From: Nonomuraea ceibae | Lineage (GTDB): Bacteria > Actinomycetota > Actinomycetes > Streptosporangiales > Streptosporangiaceae | Length of the DNA: 63,436 nucleotides | NCBI RefSeq assembly: GCF_019396325.1 | Contig: NZ_JAHKRO010000051.1 | Span: forward strand, 1 to 63,436 | Reading direction: 5' to 3' | Shown here: in pieces, positions 51,088 through 59,539 of the stretch | Numbering within the stretch: position 1 is the stretch's first letter | Layout of the letters: every line of letters starts with the position of its first letter | Translations under genes and position numbers: made by a program | The notes under the pieces: model-generated | Told to the model about the DNA's origin: nothing | The model's database searches: none | What the model saw: only the letters and a program-made list of their open reading frames with translations

Positions 51088-51522
51088 CTAATCCCCTATA
51101 ACGCGAATTCCATCATGTTCTCGGATGGAAGGCTTGCCGTCGCTGTTTAGCGCGTCAAGGACGCGCACAGCAAACGCTTGGACAGACAGCGTGCGCACCT
51201 CGTCCGCGGCCAGCCAGCGGAAGTCCTGCGACTCGTTGGTTACTGTTAGCGATCCGCCAGTGGCACGACAGCGAAAAACGAGCGCAATGATACCGCGCTT
51301 CATGTTCTTGTATACACCAGTTAGTAGCTCCGGCTCGACATCAAGGCCGGTCTCTTCCCTGATTTCGCGCCGCAATCCACTGATGATGTCCTCATTTAGC
51401 TCAAGGACGCCGCCCGGAGCTTCCCAGTGTCCGTTGTCCCGGCGCTGGATAAGCAAGGCTCTGCCCTGATCGTCCACGATGACACCAGCGACGCTCACTG
51501 AATGACGTGACTCTTGATCCAT
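51088..51522 (-). CDS. Nudix hydrolase (candidate Pif-like), AICE2
   Basis: A 144-residue Nudix protein; box 'GGVLELNEDIISGLRREIREETGLDV' near 38-63. Sits head-to-head with the GntR regulator of AICE2. AICE1 also carries a Nudix gene in its regulatory region, though with different sequence. pSAM2 Pif precedent suggests transfer immunity. ATG 51522 preferred (GAAGGGTGG upstream) over GTG 51528. Confidence 0.87.
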   Translation of the reverse strand: MDQESRHSVSVAGVIVDDQGRALLIQRRDNGHWEAPGGVLELNEDIISGLRREIREETGLDVEPELLTGVYKNMKRGIIALVFRCRATGGSLTVTNESQDFRWLAADEVRTLSVQAFAVRVLDALNSDGKPSIREHDGIRVIGD

Positions 51523-51544
51523 GGCCACCCTTCACGTTGGACCT

Positions 51545-51597
51545 AGCTAGACTCCCAAGCTAGTACACGTATGTACGAGTGGAGGAGTTGACCGGCA
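51545..51597 (+). promoter_or_regulatory. Divergent promoter of nudix / gntR (AICE2)
   Basis: Contains CTAGACTCCCAAGCTAG and GTAC-n6-GTAC motifs just ahead of the GntR ribosome site (GGAGGAG). CTAGAC/CTAG elements recur in the operator pair downstream of gntR. Confidence 0.45.
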
Positions 51598-52383
51598 ATG
51601 GACCTCATTCTGCCCGGCCTGGACTCAGCGTCAGACCGCCCGGTGTTCAAGCAGATCGCCGACCATCTCCGGGAGGCCATCGAGCGAGGAGACCACCTCG
51701 CGCCCGGAGACAAGGTTCCGTCTGAGGCGACACTGATGGCCCACTATGGCGTGGCACGCATGACTGTCAGAAGTGCCCTACAACTGCTCCAAAGTGAAGG
51801 GTTGACCGTTGCAGAGCACGGGCGTGGAGTGTTTGTTCGCTCGCGTCCACCAGTTCGCCGGCTGGCGTCCGACCGCTTCGCTCGACGTCACCGGGATCGA
51901 GGGAAAGCGGCCTTCATCGTGGAGACGGAGGAAGCGGGAGGCAAGCCTTCGGTTGACTCAATTCAGATCACCGAGGAGCACCCTTCGTCCGACGTGGCGG
52001 AGCGACTAGGTCTCACCACGCGGGACAAGGTCGTAGTACGCTCCCGCCGCTACTTGATCAACGGCCATCCCGTGGAGACGGCCGTCTCCTACCTGCCTGC
52101 GGCAATCGCTGGGGGGACACGGATCGCTGAGCCCGACACAGGGCCAGGAGGCATCTACGCCCGCCTGGAGGAGATGGGCTATCGGTTGGACCACTTCGAC
52201 GAAGAGATCAAGGCCCGGATGCCACTGCGCGAGGAGGCCAAGGCCCTGAAGCTTGCGCCCGGAACGCCGGTCTTCCACCTCGTTCGAACAGCTTTTGCCG
52301 AGGATGGTAGACCCGTCGAGGTCTGCGACACCGTGATGTCGAGCGATGCCTACGTGCTCGCTTACCAACTTCCTGCAAGGTAG
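51598..52383 (+). CDS. GntR-family regulator (AICE2 maintenance regulator)
   Basis: A 261-residue GntR/HutC protein. HTH 'PVFKQIADHLREAIERGDHLAPGDKVPSEATLMAHYGVARMTVRSALQLLQSEGL' occupies residues 15-70 and UTRA about 100-255. Same place in the element as KorSA of pSAM2, and probably represses the wblA-like/tra operon through CTC-TCTAGA-GAG palindromes just downstream. Confidence 0.9.
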   Translation: MDLILPGLDSASDRPVFKQIADHLREAIERGDHLAPGDKVPSEATLMAHYGVARMTVRSALQLLQSEGLTVAEHGRGVFVRSRPPVRRLASDRFARRHRDRGKAAFIVETEEAGGKPSVDSIQITEEHPSSDVAERLGLTTRDKVVVRSRRYLINGHPVETAVSYLPAAIAGGTRIAEPDTGPGGIYARLEEMGYRLDHFDEEIKARMPLREEAKALKLAPGTPVFHLVRTAFAEDGRPVEVCDTVMSSDAYVLAYQLPAR

Positions 52384-52390
52384 TACTTGA

Positions 52391-52440
52391 CTCCTCTAGA
52401 CGAGTTTGAGATACCTGAATCAGAGCTCCTCTAGTCGAGT
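52391..52440 (+). promoter_or_regulatory. Tandem near-palindromic operators (AICE2)
   Basis: CTCCTCTAGACGAGT at 52391-52405 and CTCCTCTAGTCGAGT at 52426-52440 differ at one base. Each is a near-palindrome centred on CTAG. Two identical, evenly spaced sites ahead of the whiB-tra operon are the expected GntR targets. Confidence 0.6.
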
Positions 52441-52641
52441 AGACGCCTAGATGAGATCGAAGCGACAGCCCGGAAGACCGGGGAAGGTGGCTCATGCCGC
52501 ACGCCGACGGGGCTGTAGCGCCTGCTGCTTGCCACAACTTCATTCGGGTCACCGCCTCCCACCGAAAAGGCGGCTCGTGTGGGGCTGTTCCTCGCACCTC
52601 ATGCTCACTGCTTCGAGACGCACGCCCCGAAGGGATTCGCT

Positions 52642-53034
52642 ATGGAGCTGCCTCGATCGTTCACCGTGCACGATCGCGCCTACGACCAGGCGCAATCCCG
52701 GCTGGTCCGGGAAGCCGCCCGCGGTTATCAGGCGTTGCTGGCCTCGATCGTCGAGGGCATGCCGCGTCACCTGGCCGAGGAGGCCGCCTGCCGGTTCGAT
52801 CCGGACCTGCACGCCGGCCCCGACGCTTTCACCGAGGAACCCGCCGACGCCCGAGCCGCCCGCGAGCAGGTCGCCCGTGAGGTGTGCGCCGAGTGCCCGG
52901 TGTGGGCCTCCTGCCTGTTCTACGCCCTCGACGCGCGCCCCGAGGCGGGCGTGTGGGCGGGCCTGACCCCTGACGAGCTCGACGCGTTCGGCGGACAGGG
53001 CGCCTCGACGCCCACGCCGCGCGAAGCGGCCTGA
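52642..53034 (+). CDS. WhiB-family iron-sulfur regulator
   Basis: A 130-residue WhiB-like protein. Four Cys ligands: 'AACRFDP' near 50, then 'EVCAECPVWASCLFYALD' (C-x2-C-x5-C) near 82-90, followed by the G-[VI]-W-x-G turn 'AGVWAGLT'. Binds a 4Fe-4S cluster and works with sigma factors. WhiB-like genes are common in actinomycete conjugative elements, possibly for host-regulon control. AGGGA ahead of ATG 52642. Confidence 0.9.
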   Translation: MELPRSFTVHDRAYDQAQSRLVREAARGYQALLASIVEGMPRHLAEEAACRFDPDLHAGPDAFTEEPADARAAREQVAREVCAECPVWASCLFYALDARPEAGVWAGLTPDELDAFGGQGASTPTPREAA

Positions 53035-53066
53035 CGGCTCCCCACCGGAAAGTCGGTGATGGACTC

Positions 53067-53450
53067 ATGAGCCGCATCCGCGCCCGCTTCTGGGACCCGA
53101 CCGGCCAGCGCTACGCACTGCCGACGTGGCCGTGGCAGATGGCGCCGCCGCACCTGCTCACCCTGCGACAGCTCACCGCCGCCGGACTTCGGCCCGGCGG
53201 ACAGGACGTGCAGGGTCAAGTGTTGTGGTGCTCGCGCCGCTACCGCGCCCGCGGTGGCGTCCGGGTCGCCTTCCTGTATGACGTGCGGCTGGCCCTGCCG
53301 AAGCGCGTCCCGACCGTCCGGCAGCGTGCCGCGCTGGCCAAGGCGAATGCCGTCCGCCGGACCTGCCCCGAGTGCCTGCGCGATGTCGGCTACGTGCTGT
53401 CGCGCCGACTCGGCACCTGTAACGACTGCGCCGAGCAGGCCGCCGCCTGA
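53067..53450 (+). CDS. Small zinc-binding AICE protein (RRQRL-motif type)
   Basis: A 127-residue basic protein: 'RFWDPTGQRYALPTWPWQMAPPHLLTLRQLTAAGLRPGGQDVQGQVLW', and C-terminal 'RTCPECLRDVGYVLSRRLGTCNDCAEQ' with two C-x2-C pairs. Resembles the 'RRQRL motif-containing zinc-binding' proteins of actinomycete elements (name from memory). Function unknown. Confidence 0.75.
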   Translation: MSRIRARFWDPTGQRYALPTWPWQMAPPHLLTLRQLTAAGLRPGGQDVQGQVLWCSRRYRARGGVRVAFLYDVRLALPKRVPTVRQRAALAKANAVRRTCPECLRDVGYVLSRRLGTCNDCAEQAAA

Positions 53451-53547
53451 CCGCGCCACCGTCCACCTCGTCAGCGGTCCCCGGCCAGTGGTCGCAACAC
53501 CGGTCGGGGACCTCAATCCGTCCCCGCATTCAAGGGAGATCCAGACT

Positions 53548-54495
53548 GTGAATCCGAACCCTACCGAGCCGGCCGACCCGCCTCCCGCCCCGCCTCATGG
53601 CGCGATGGCCGCGGGTCTGGCCACGCGCCGGGTCGCCATCGCCGTCGTATCGGTGATCGCCGCGGTGGCCGCCTACGTCAGCTTCCGCCATCAGCACGGC
53701 CTGGCCGTGACGGCAGGCGAGCCGACCGCCACGGCGTGGACGCTGCCCGTCCTGATCGACGGCGTGATCATCATGGGATCGCTCGTCATGCTCGACGCCT
53801 CCCGCCGGGGTGACAAGGCGCCGTGGCTGGCCCGCCTCGCGCTGATCGCCGGCGCAGTCGCCACCCTCGCGGCGAACGTCGCGCACGGCTGGTCCGGTGG
53901 CCTGGCATCCAGCCTGATCAGCGCGGTTGCGCCGATCGTGCTCGTGGTCGCCTATGAGCTGCTGATGGGCATGCTGCGCCGCATCCCGCGCCCGGCCACC
54001 GTACCCCCCGTGGAGACCTGGCCCGAGCCGGTCGAGGACCACACCCACCGCGAGGCCGCCGAGCCGGTCGAACCGACGCCGGTCGTGGCCGGCACGGTCG
54101 AGGAAGCCGCCCGCCTGGCCTACGGGGCGAGCGTGCTCGCGCGTGAGCCGCTGTCGGAACGCAAACTGTCCGACCGGTTCAAGCTCACCCGTACCGCGGC
54201 CCGGACCATCATCGGCGACCTGGTTGACGAGCTGGTCGCGACCACACTGCGGATGCAGGGCAAGCCGCCGCACCCGGACCACCTGATCGCCCGGTTCGGC
54301 ATCACCGAGCGGCGCGCGGTCGAGCTCATCAACGCTCGGCTGGCCGACCGGCCCGCCGAGACGGTCGAGGACGTCGAGACGGTCGTCGAGGAATCCGAAG
54401 AGGCTCCCGCCGTCCGCTGGGGCGACCGCGTGATCCCCGTGCACCAGGAAGCGCCCGCCCTCATGGCCGGCAACGGCGTTGGGGGTGAGGTGTGA
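53548..54495 (+). CDS. DUF2637 membrane protein (SpdB-like)
   Basis: A 315-residue protein with four transmembrane helices (about residues 25-160) of the DUF2637 type ('VAIAVVSVIAAVAAYVSFRHQHGLAV...LPVLIDGVIIMGSLVMLDASRR'). A C-terminal winged-helix-like region ('LSERKLSDRFKLTRTAARTIIGDLVDEL') follows. Found next to tra genes in many Streptomyces-type elements; likely involved in plasmid spread between compartments. GTG 53548 behind AGGGAG is used; ATG 53605-region is an alternative. Confidence 0.85.
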   Translation: MNPNPTEPADPPPAPPHGAMAAGLATRRVAIAVVSVIAAVAAYVSFRHQHGLAVTAGEPTATAWTLPVLIDGVIIMGSLVMLDASRRGDKAPWLARLALIAGAVATLAANVAHGWSGGLASSLISAVAPIVLVVAYELLMGMLRRIPRPATVPPVETWPEPVEDHTHREAAEPVEPTPVVAGTVEEAARLAYGASVLAREPLSERKLSDRFKLTRTAARTIIGDLVDELVATTLRMQGKPPHPDHLIARFGITERRAVELINARLADRPAETVEDVETVVEESEEAPAVRWGDRVIPVHQEAPALMAGNGVGGEV

Positions 54496-54749
54496 TGGCC
54501 CGCGGTAAGTTCGCGCCGCGTCGCCGGCCCGGCCCCGACTTCGGCAGCGTGCTCGTGATGGTTGCGGTCGTGGGCCTGGCCTGGCTGCTGCTCGGCTGGT
54601 CGCCGGTCGGCTTCGGGCTGACGCTCGCCTGCGTCGTGATCGTCCTGACCGCCGTCGAGGCCGTCGTGTTCCCGCGGCGGCGCCGGCCGACTGCCCGTTT
54701 GACCCGCCGGGAAGCGCGCCGGGCCGATAGGCGAGGTGCGCGCCGATGA
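54495..54749 (+). CDS. Small transmembrane spread-type protein
   Basis: An 84-residue protein with two adjacent hydrophobic helices (about 19-57) and an Arg-rich C-terminal tail. ATG overlaps the previous TGA; its own TGA overlaps the next ATG. Part of the membrane-protein cluster before traB, as with spd genes. Confidence 0.78.
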   Translation: MARGKFAPRRRPGPDFGSVLVMVAVVGLAWLLLGWSPVGFGLTLACVVIVLTAVEAVVFPRRRRPTARLTRREARRADRRGARR

Positions 54750-54967
54750 ACAGCAGCGACGATATCGCCACCCTCGCGCGGGTGGTGGTGATGCTCGCGG
54801 TTGCCTACGTGCTGGCCGCGCTGACCCTGCTCGGTCACGTGATCGTCCTGGTGGCCGGCGCGATCGACGCGCTGGCCACCTCGTACGTGGGCCTGCCCCG
54901 GCTGTCCTGCCTGCTGCACCGCTTCGCCGAGGTGGTGCGGGAGACCGCACGAGAGGAGGGGCCATGA
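54746..54967 (+). CDS. Small transmembrane spread-type protein
   Basis: A 73-residue protein with a long hydrophobic segment (about 12-40). Coupled on both sides (ATGA overlaps). Likely another Spd-type protein acting in intramycelial spread. Confidence 0.78.
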   Translation: MNSSDDIATLARVVVMLAVAYVLAALTLLGHVIVLVAGAIDALATSYVGLPRLSCLLHRFAEVVRETAREEGP

Positions 54968-55521
54968 CCTTCACCGGAAACGAGGCGCACCACAACGACC
55001 AGACGTACGTGCTGCCTGGCCAGGGAGGACGACGCATGAGTGGCGACAACGGCGTGTTCATCAACGAGGAACGCGGGCATGGTGGCCGCGCGGCCGGTTC
55101 CAGCACCTCGAACGGCGCGGCGCCGCGTCACGCGTCCGCGTCGTCATCCGGCCGCGGACGTATCCCGGAACTGTCCACGATCCCGTGGGCGGGGCCTCGC
55201 GCCATCACCGACTACGCCCGCACCGGCCGCGCCTTGTGCCGGGACCTGGGCGAAGAGTTCGCGATGGGCTCGGACGAGCTGTATGCGGTCCTGATCCGCT
55301 CGTTCAAGGGTCACCCGCTGCTGGCCATGATCGGCGCTCCGGATGTGCGTCGGCGTGCCAAGCGGGTCGTCAAGCGGCTCAAGCGCGCCGCCGAGCTGCA
55401 GCGCGGTGCGGGGGTGGAGCTGGTGAAGTTCCACGCCCAGTTCCGCAAGGAATTCGTGGACATCCTGCCCAAGGCCAAACCCGAGCAGCGTCCCTCTACC
55501 TTCCGATGGGATGACGACTGA
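54964..55521 (+). CDS. Conserved transfer-region protein
   Basis: A 185-residue soluble protein. The first 60 residues are low-complexity (Ser/Gly/Arg-rich); a folded C-terminal region has 'LCRDLGEEFAMGSDELYAVLIRSFKGHPLLAMIGAPDVRRRAKRVVKRLKRAAEL'. It directly precedes and overlaps traB (TGATG). Similar proteins are common beside TraB in actinomycete elements; role unknown. Confidence 0.75.
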   Translation: MTFTGNEAHHNDQTYVLPGQGGRRMSGDNGVFINEERGHGGRAAGSSTSNGAAPRHASASSSGRGRIPELSTIPWAGPRAITDYARTGRALCRDLGEEFAMGSDELYAVLIRSFKGHPLLAMIGAPDVRRRAKRVVKRLKRAAELQRGAGVELVKFHAQFRKEFVDILPKAKPEQRPSTFRWDDD

Positions 55522-57572
55522 TGCCCGGACGCACCACGAGCGGTCGCGAGCTCGCCACCGCCACGATCGAAGAATCCAGCATGGCCAAGGTCGCCGCCAA
55601 GGGCGTGTCCAAGCTGCTCACCCTGGTCACCCCGTGGATCGTCGGCCTGTTCGGCTTCGGCCTGGCCGCCGCTCTGCACTTCATCCTCTACAGCCCTGCA
55701 TCCATCGGTGCCTGGTCGAGCGTGGTCACCGTCTGCGTGATCATCTTGACCGGCGTCACCTACGGCACCTCGCACGCCCGCGGCCCGTGGGGCAAGACCC
55801 ACACCACCGCCTCGACGCTCCTGGCCGGCGTCTGGACCGTGGCCGTGGTCAATCTCGGACCCGGCCACCCGGTGCTGTGGCGGCTCGGCGTGCTCGGCGG
55901 CATCACCATGGCCCTGACATGGAACATCCGCTCGGTGATCCGGCTCAAGGGCTGGGACGAGCCCGGCACCGCCACCGACCCGCTGTCGTTCCTGTTCGGC
56001 CGTGGAGCCGAGCGGGCCGGCATGAAGGAAGTCGAGGCCCGTACCGTCAAGGCGACCGCCCACAAGGTCGAGGGCGAGGTGCAGCTTGAACACGGCCGAC
56101 ACACCGCCGATGACCTGCAGAAGAAGGTCGCCTACATCGAGTCCGGCATCCCGCTGCCTCCCGGCTCCATCACCACCGCGATCGACCCGGACGACGCTTC
56201 CAAGGCCAAGGTCACCATCAGCGACCCGCGAGTGATAAAGCGCCCAATTCCCTGGCCCGGCGCCTCCCGCCCCGGCGCCTCGGTCGCCGAGCCGGTACGG
56301 GCCGGTCTGTGGCAAGACCTCGACGAGCTCGAATACACGCTGGTGGGGCACCACCTACAGGTGATGGGGCAGACCGGTTCCGGTAAGAGCATCGGCGGCG
56401 CCTGGAACCTGCTCGGCGAGCTCATCACCCGCTACGACGTCGCCGTTTTCGCCGGCGACATCACCAAGGGGGATCAGACGCTCGGCCCGCTGCGTGAAGC
56501 TCTGCATCGGTTCGAGACCAGCAAGGCCAGCGTTAAGGCGATGCTCGCGGACCTACAGGCCCAGATCAAGCCGCGTACCAACTACCTGGCTTCCAAGGGG
56601 CTGCAGAAGTGGGTCAAGGGCTGCGGCCTGACGTACTGGGTGCTGTGGCTGGAGGAGTTCCCGGACATCTTCGACGCGCTCACCGACGCCGAGCAGGAGA
56701 AGTTCCTTTCCATGCTCAAAGCGATCCGCTCAGCCGGCGGCACGATCGTCATGTCGTTGCAGCGTTCGGACTACTCCCAGATGCCCACGCTCGCCCGCGG
56801 CCAGTTGGCGAAGATGTGCTTCGGCGTGGACTCCCCGGCCGACGCCTCGTTCGGTCTGTCGGAACGGCAACAGGACGCCGGTGCCCGCCCGGAGCTGTGG
56901 ACCAACGCCCAACCCGGGATGGCCTACCTGGATGCCCCGTCGATCCCGGACGGGCGGATCGCGATGCCGCTGCGCACGTTCGCGTGGGGCATGAAGGGCT
57001 ACCGCTTCGACGACGAGGCCGCCAACGCGGCGATGCGGGAGCACGCGGCCCGCTGGCCGGCGGCTGGCAAGAAGGTGGACCCGACTACGGCCCGCTTGTC
57101 GGTGCTGGCCGGCGGCACGCACCCGCGCGCCACCTGGCCCGTCGAGCTGGAGGAGCCCCGCGACGCCGAACCCGAGCAGAACGAGGATGAGGAGGACGTG
57201 CGGAACGTGGCCGCTGAATACCTGGCCACCGACGATCCCGATCCGGACGTCGCCGGCGACCTCGATGACGAGATCCCCGATCTGCCGGACGGACAACCGC
57301 CGCTCACGTTCGCCCCGCCCGAGCAGAGCATGACCCCCCAACAGCGCGGACAAGCGCTTATGGGGTGGCTGCAAGAGCTGTGGGACGAGGGCGCCCGCGA
57401 TTTCTCCTCCGGCGACCTCAAGCCGCTGTGGCAGAGCACGGACATGTCCCGCGCGTGGTGCCAGAAGCAGCTCAAGCGGCTACTCGCGGCCGGCGTGCTC
57501 GGCGGCTACGACGACGAAGCGCAGCGCTACCTGATGCCCGACCGACCCGAGATCGGACAGGAGGCGGCCTGA
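55521..57572 (+). CDS. traB: Conjugal DNA translocase TraB/FtsK type (AICE2)
   Basis: A 683-residue membrane translocase. Hydrophobic segments lie at about 35-65, 70-90 and 95-140, with the motor at about 250-520: Walker A VMGQTGSGKSIGG near 283, Walker B 'YWVLWLEEFPDIF' near 373. A C-terminal winged-helix segment (about 620-683) is where TraB proteins read 8-bp clt repeats (family knowledge). An acidic linker (EQNEDEEDV) lies between. Candidate clt octamers are at 58401-58551. Confidence 0.93.
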   Translation: MPGRTTSGRELATATIEESSMAKVAAKGVSKLLTLVTPWIVGLFGFGLAAALHFILYSPASIGAWSSVVTVCVIILTGVTYGTSHARGPWGKTHTTASTLLAGVWTVAVVNLGPGHPVLWRLGVLGGITMALTWNIRSVIRLKGWDEPGTATDPLSFLFGRGAERAGMKEVEARTVKATAHKVEGEVQLEHGRHTADDLQKKVAYIESGIPLPPGSITTAIDPDDASKAKVTISDPRVIKRPIPWPGASRPGASVAEPVRAGLWQDLDELEYTLVGHHLQVMGQTGSGKSIGGAWNLLGELITRYDVAVFAGDITKGDQTLGPLREALHRFETSKASVKAMLADLQAQIKPRTNYLASKGLQKWVKGCGLTYWVLWLEEFPDIFDALTDAEQEKFLSMLKAIRSAGGTIVMSLQRSDYSQMPTLARGQLAKMCFGVDSPADASFGLSERQQDAGARPELWTNAQPGMAYLDAPSIPDGRIAMPLRTFAWGMKGYRFDDEAANAAMREHAARWPAAGKKVDPTTARLSVLAGGTHPRATWPVELEEPRDAEPEQNEDEEDVRNVAAEYLATDDPDPDVAGDLDDEIPDLPDGQPPLTFAPPEQSMTPQQRGQALMGWLQELWDEGARDFSSGDLKPLWQSTDMSRAWCQKQLKRLLAAGVLGGYDDEAQRYLMPDRPEIGQEAA

Positions 57573-57573
57573 C

Positions 57574-58074
57574 ATGGACCCGCTGCGCTTCGCCCCCGCC
57601 CAGTGGCGCACCCTGCGCTACCTGAACACCTATGCCGCCAGCGCGGCACGCGTCGGCTTCCGCGCCTCTCAGATCTGGGAACGCACCGGCGTCACCCGCG
57701 ACGAGCTCGTGGAGCTGGCCAGCCTCGGTTACATCGCCGGCCGCCTGCACGGCAGGAACACTCCGCCCGCCCCGGGCATCGCCATCACCGCCCGGGGCAA
57801 CCCGAAACTGCGCATCCACCTCACCAAGCCCGGCATGAAGGCGGCACGCGAGCTCGCGCCCGCCTGGCGCGTCGTCGAGCTGCTGCGCGACCGCCACCCC
57901 CTGACGGCCGACGACGTCGAGCACGACGCCGGCGCGGCAAGCGAGACGCTGACCCGCCTCGACAAGCTCGGCTTCCTGCACCAGGAGGTCAACGAGCAGG
58001 GCCAGGCGATGCTCTCGCTCACGCAGAAAGGCCGCCAGTACGCCGAACCGTACAGCGGAGGAGACACCGCATGA
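57574..58074 (+). CDS. Winged-helix-type hypothetical protein
   Basis: A 166-residue protein with two winged-helix-like repeats: 'TYAASAARVGFRASQIWERTGVTRDELVELASLGYIAGR' and 'LTADDVEHDAGAASETLTRLDKLGFLHQEVNEQGQAMLSLTQKG'. Starts 1 bp after traB, so same operon. Could bind the clt array or regulate tra. Function unknown. Confidence 0.75.
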   Translation: MDPLRFAPAQWRTLRYLNTYAASAARVGFRASQIWERTGVTRDELVELASLGYIAGRLHGRNTPPAPGIAITARGNPKLRIHLTKPGMKAARELAPAWRVVELLRDRHPLTADDVEHDAGAASETLTRLDKLGFLHQEVNEQGQAMLSLTQKGRQYAEPYSGGDTA

Positions 58075-58343
58075 CGCTCTGCATCCTGGCCCTGGCCACG
58101 GCGCTCACGCTGGCACCCACCTACCACCCGCCGGCATCCTCCATCGACCCGCCCGGCGTCGTGATGGGCGTCAAGTACCCGAGCCGCGGCATGCCGTCGC
58201 TGATGGTCGGCGTGCTCGACACGTTCCGCACCTACGAGCGGACCGTCACACCCGCACAGGTAGGAGCATGCACCCGCTGGCCGCACATGGCCTACCCGGC
58301 GTGCCTGTCCTCACCAACCCGGACGGACCATCGCCCGTCCTGA
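58071..58343 (+). CDS. Small hypothetical protein with hydrophobic N-terminus
   Basis: A 90-residue protein from ATG 58071, overlapping the previous stop (ATGA). Begins MTLCILALATALTLAPTYHPP, which could be a short signal or membrane helix. Not recognised. Confidence 0.6.
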   Translation: MTLCILALATALTLAPTYHPPASSIDPPGVVMGVKYPSRGMPSLMVGVLDTFRTYERTVTPAQVGACTRWPHMAYPACLSSPTRTDHRPS

Positions 58344-58400
58344 CCCGCGCACGGCTGCGCGTGAGTGCGAGCGCCAACCCTTTTCGATCTTCCTGCCATG

Positions 58401-58551
58401 GGTGCCACGCGAGGGGTGCCACACCCCTGCCACGCCCGGTGCCACGGGGGTGCCACAGGGGGTGCCACGGCAGGTGCCACGCTCCGTGGCACCCCTTCTG
58501 ACCTGTAACCCTCCCCCCGACCCCCCGCCCGTGGCAGCGCGGGGGTGCCAC
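58401..58551. repeat. Octamer array GGTGCCAC: candidate clt or iteron
   Basis: Exact GGTGCCAC copies start at 58401, 58415, 58438, 58449, 58461, 58473 and 58544. One exact inverted copy (GTGGCACC) is at 58486, and near-copies are at 58426 (CCTGCCAC) and 58531 (GTGGCAGC). Spacing in the core is 11-12 bp, about one helical turn. It lies ~830 bp downstream of traB, where clt loci of Streptomyces plasmids carry 8-bp TraB recognition repeats. Any open frame through it looks like a by-product of the repeats. Confidence 0.8.
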
Positions 58552-58607
58552 GCCCTGCCCCGAACCTCTTCACCGCTCTTTCGACGATCTCGGAAGGAAG
58601 GCCCGCC

Positions 58608-59072
58608 ATGTCCGGCGAGACCACGATCACCATCATCGGCAACCTGACCGACGACCCCAAGCTCAACTACACGCAGAACGGCGTGGGGGTGGCCGGCTTC
58701 ACCATCGCTTCCAGTGCCCGCGCCTACGACAAGAGCGTGGAGCAGTGGAAGGACGGAGAGGTGCTGTTCATGCGCTGCTCGGCCTGGCGCGACCTCGCAG
58801 ACCACATCGCCGAGTCGCTGACCAAGGGCACCCGTGTCATCGCCTCCGGCCGCCTGCGCCAGCGCACCTACGAAACCAGCGACGGCGACCGCCGAACGGT
58901 CATGGAGATGACCGTAGACGAGATCGGCCCGAGCCTGCGCTTCGCCACCGCCAAACCGCACAAGGCCGCCCGCACCGGCGGCAACGGCCACGCCAGCGGG
59001 TTCAACGCCGGGTCCGACGACCCGTGGGCCAGCACCGTACCCACCAACTCCGGCGACAGGCCGCCGTTCTAA
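58608..59072 (+). CDS. ssb: Single-stranded DNA-binding protein
   Basis: A 154-residue SSB. OB-fold (residues 1-115: 'TTITIIGNLTDDPKLNYTQNGVGVAGFTIASSARAYDKS', 'RVIASGRLRQRTYETSDGDRRTVMEMTVDEIGPSL'); Gly-rich linker; C-terminal 'DPWASTVPTNSGDRPPF', a weakly acidic tip. Supports element replication and transfer. GGAAGGAAGG precedes ATG 58608. Lies immediately after the octamer array. Confidence 0.93.
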   Translation: MSGETTITIIGNLTDDPKLNYTQNGVGVAGFTIASSARAYDKSVEQWKDGEVLFMRCSAWRDLADHIAESLTKGTRVIASGRLRQRTYETSDGDRRTVMEMTVDEIGPSLRFATAKPHKAARTGGNGHASGFNAGSDDPWASTVPTNSGDRPPF

Positions 59073-59107
59073 CCCTCCATGCAATGCATGCGCGACGTGA
59101 AAGGCAT

Positions 59108-59150
59108 GCGGCCTCGACGACAAGCCGCCAAGCACAACCGTCGAGGCCGC
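59108..59150 (+). terminator. Long hairpin after ssb
   Basis: 12-bp perfect arms GCGGCCTCGACG (59108-59119) and CGTCGAGGCCGC (59139-59150) with a 19-nt loop. Placed between ssb and the next gene; likely a terminator or processing structure. Confidence 0.6.
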
Positions 59151-59191
59151 CCGCCCTCTCCCCGAACACGAGAAGGAAGGCACCTGCCAGC

Positions 59192-59539
59192 ATGACAGTC
59201 ACCCGCACCCGCAACCAGACCCGCCGGCGTGGCCGCGCCCCGGCACCACCCCCACCGCCCGCCGTCCCGACCCGCGCCGCCGACCTGCGTCCGGGACACG
59301 CGGTCCGCATCGCCGGATACGGCACCCTGCCCGTGGCCGCCGAGCCCAGCCCGGTCCTCCTGCCACTGGTGGCCATCCGCCTCGGTTGGGCGGGCCTGTC
59401 CCTGATCGTCCACCCGGCCACCCCCTTGGACGCCCTCACCCACGTCCCCGCTCAGGTCGTGCGGGTCTGGCGGTGCCGCCACTGCGACGGCACCGGCCAG
59501 TGGCAACCCGAAAGGACGGCGTCCAATGGGTGGCGTTGA
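59192..59539 (+). CDS. Small AICE2 hypothetical protein
   Basis: A 115-residue protein from ATG 59192 (GAAGGAAGG upstream). Pro-rich N-terminus (APAPPPPPAVPT), then a beta-rich core and a C-terminal 'VWRCRHCDGTG' C-x2-C element. Not recognised; transcribed with the methyltransferase, which it overlaps by 14 bp. Confidence 0.65.
   Translation: MTVTRTRNQTRRRGRAPAPPPPPAVPTRAADLRPGHAVRIAGYGTLPVAAEPSPVLLPLVAIRLGWAGLSLIVHPATPLDALTHVPAQVVRVWRCRHCDGTGQWQPERTASNGWR

Noticed and set aside
58268..58501. 77-residue His/Cys-rich frame with a fair ribosome site running through the octamer array
   Set aside because: Its repetitive H-G-C-H-style content is a translation of the GGTGCCAC repeats; the repeats occur in both orientations and vary in phase, so DNA-level function is more likely than coding.
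58401..58551. Octamer array as a CRISPR array
   Set aside because: Repeats of 8 bp with 3-6 bp spacers are far too short, and no cas genes are nearby.
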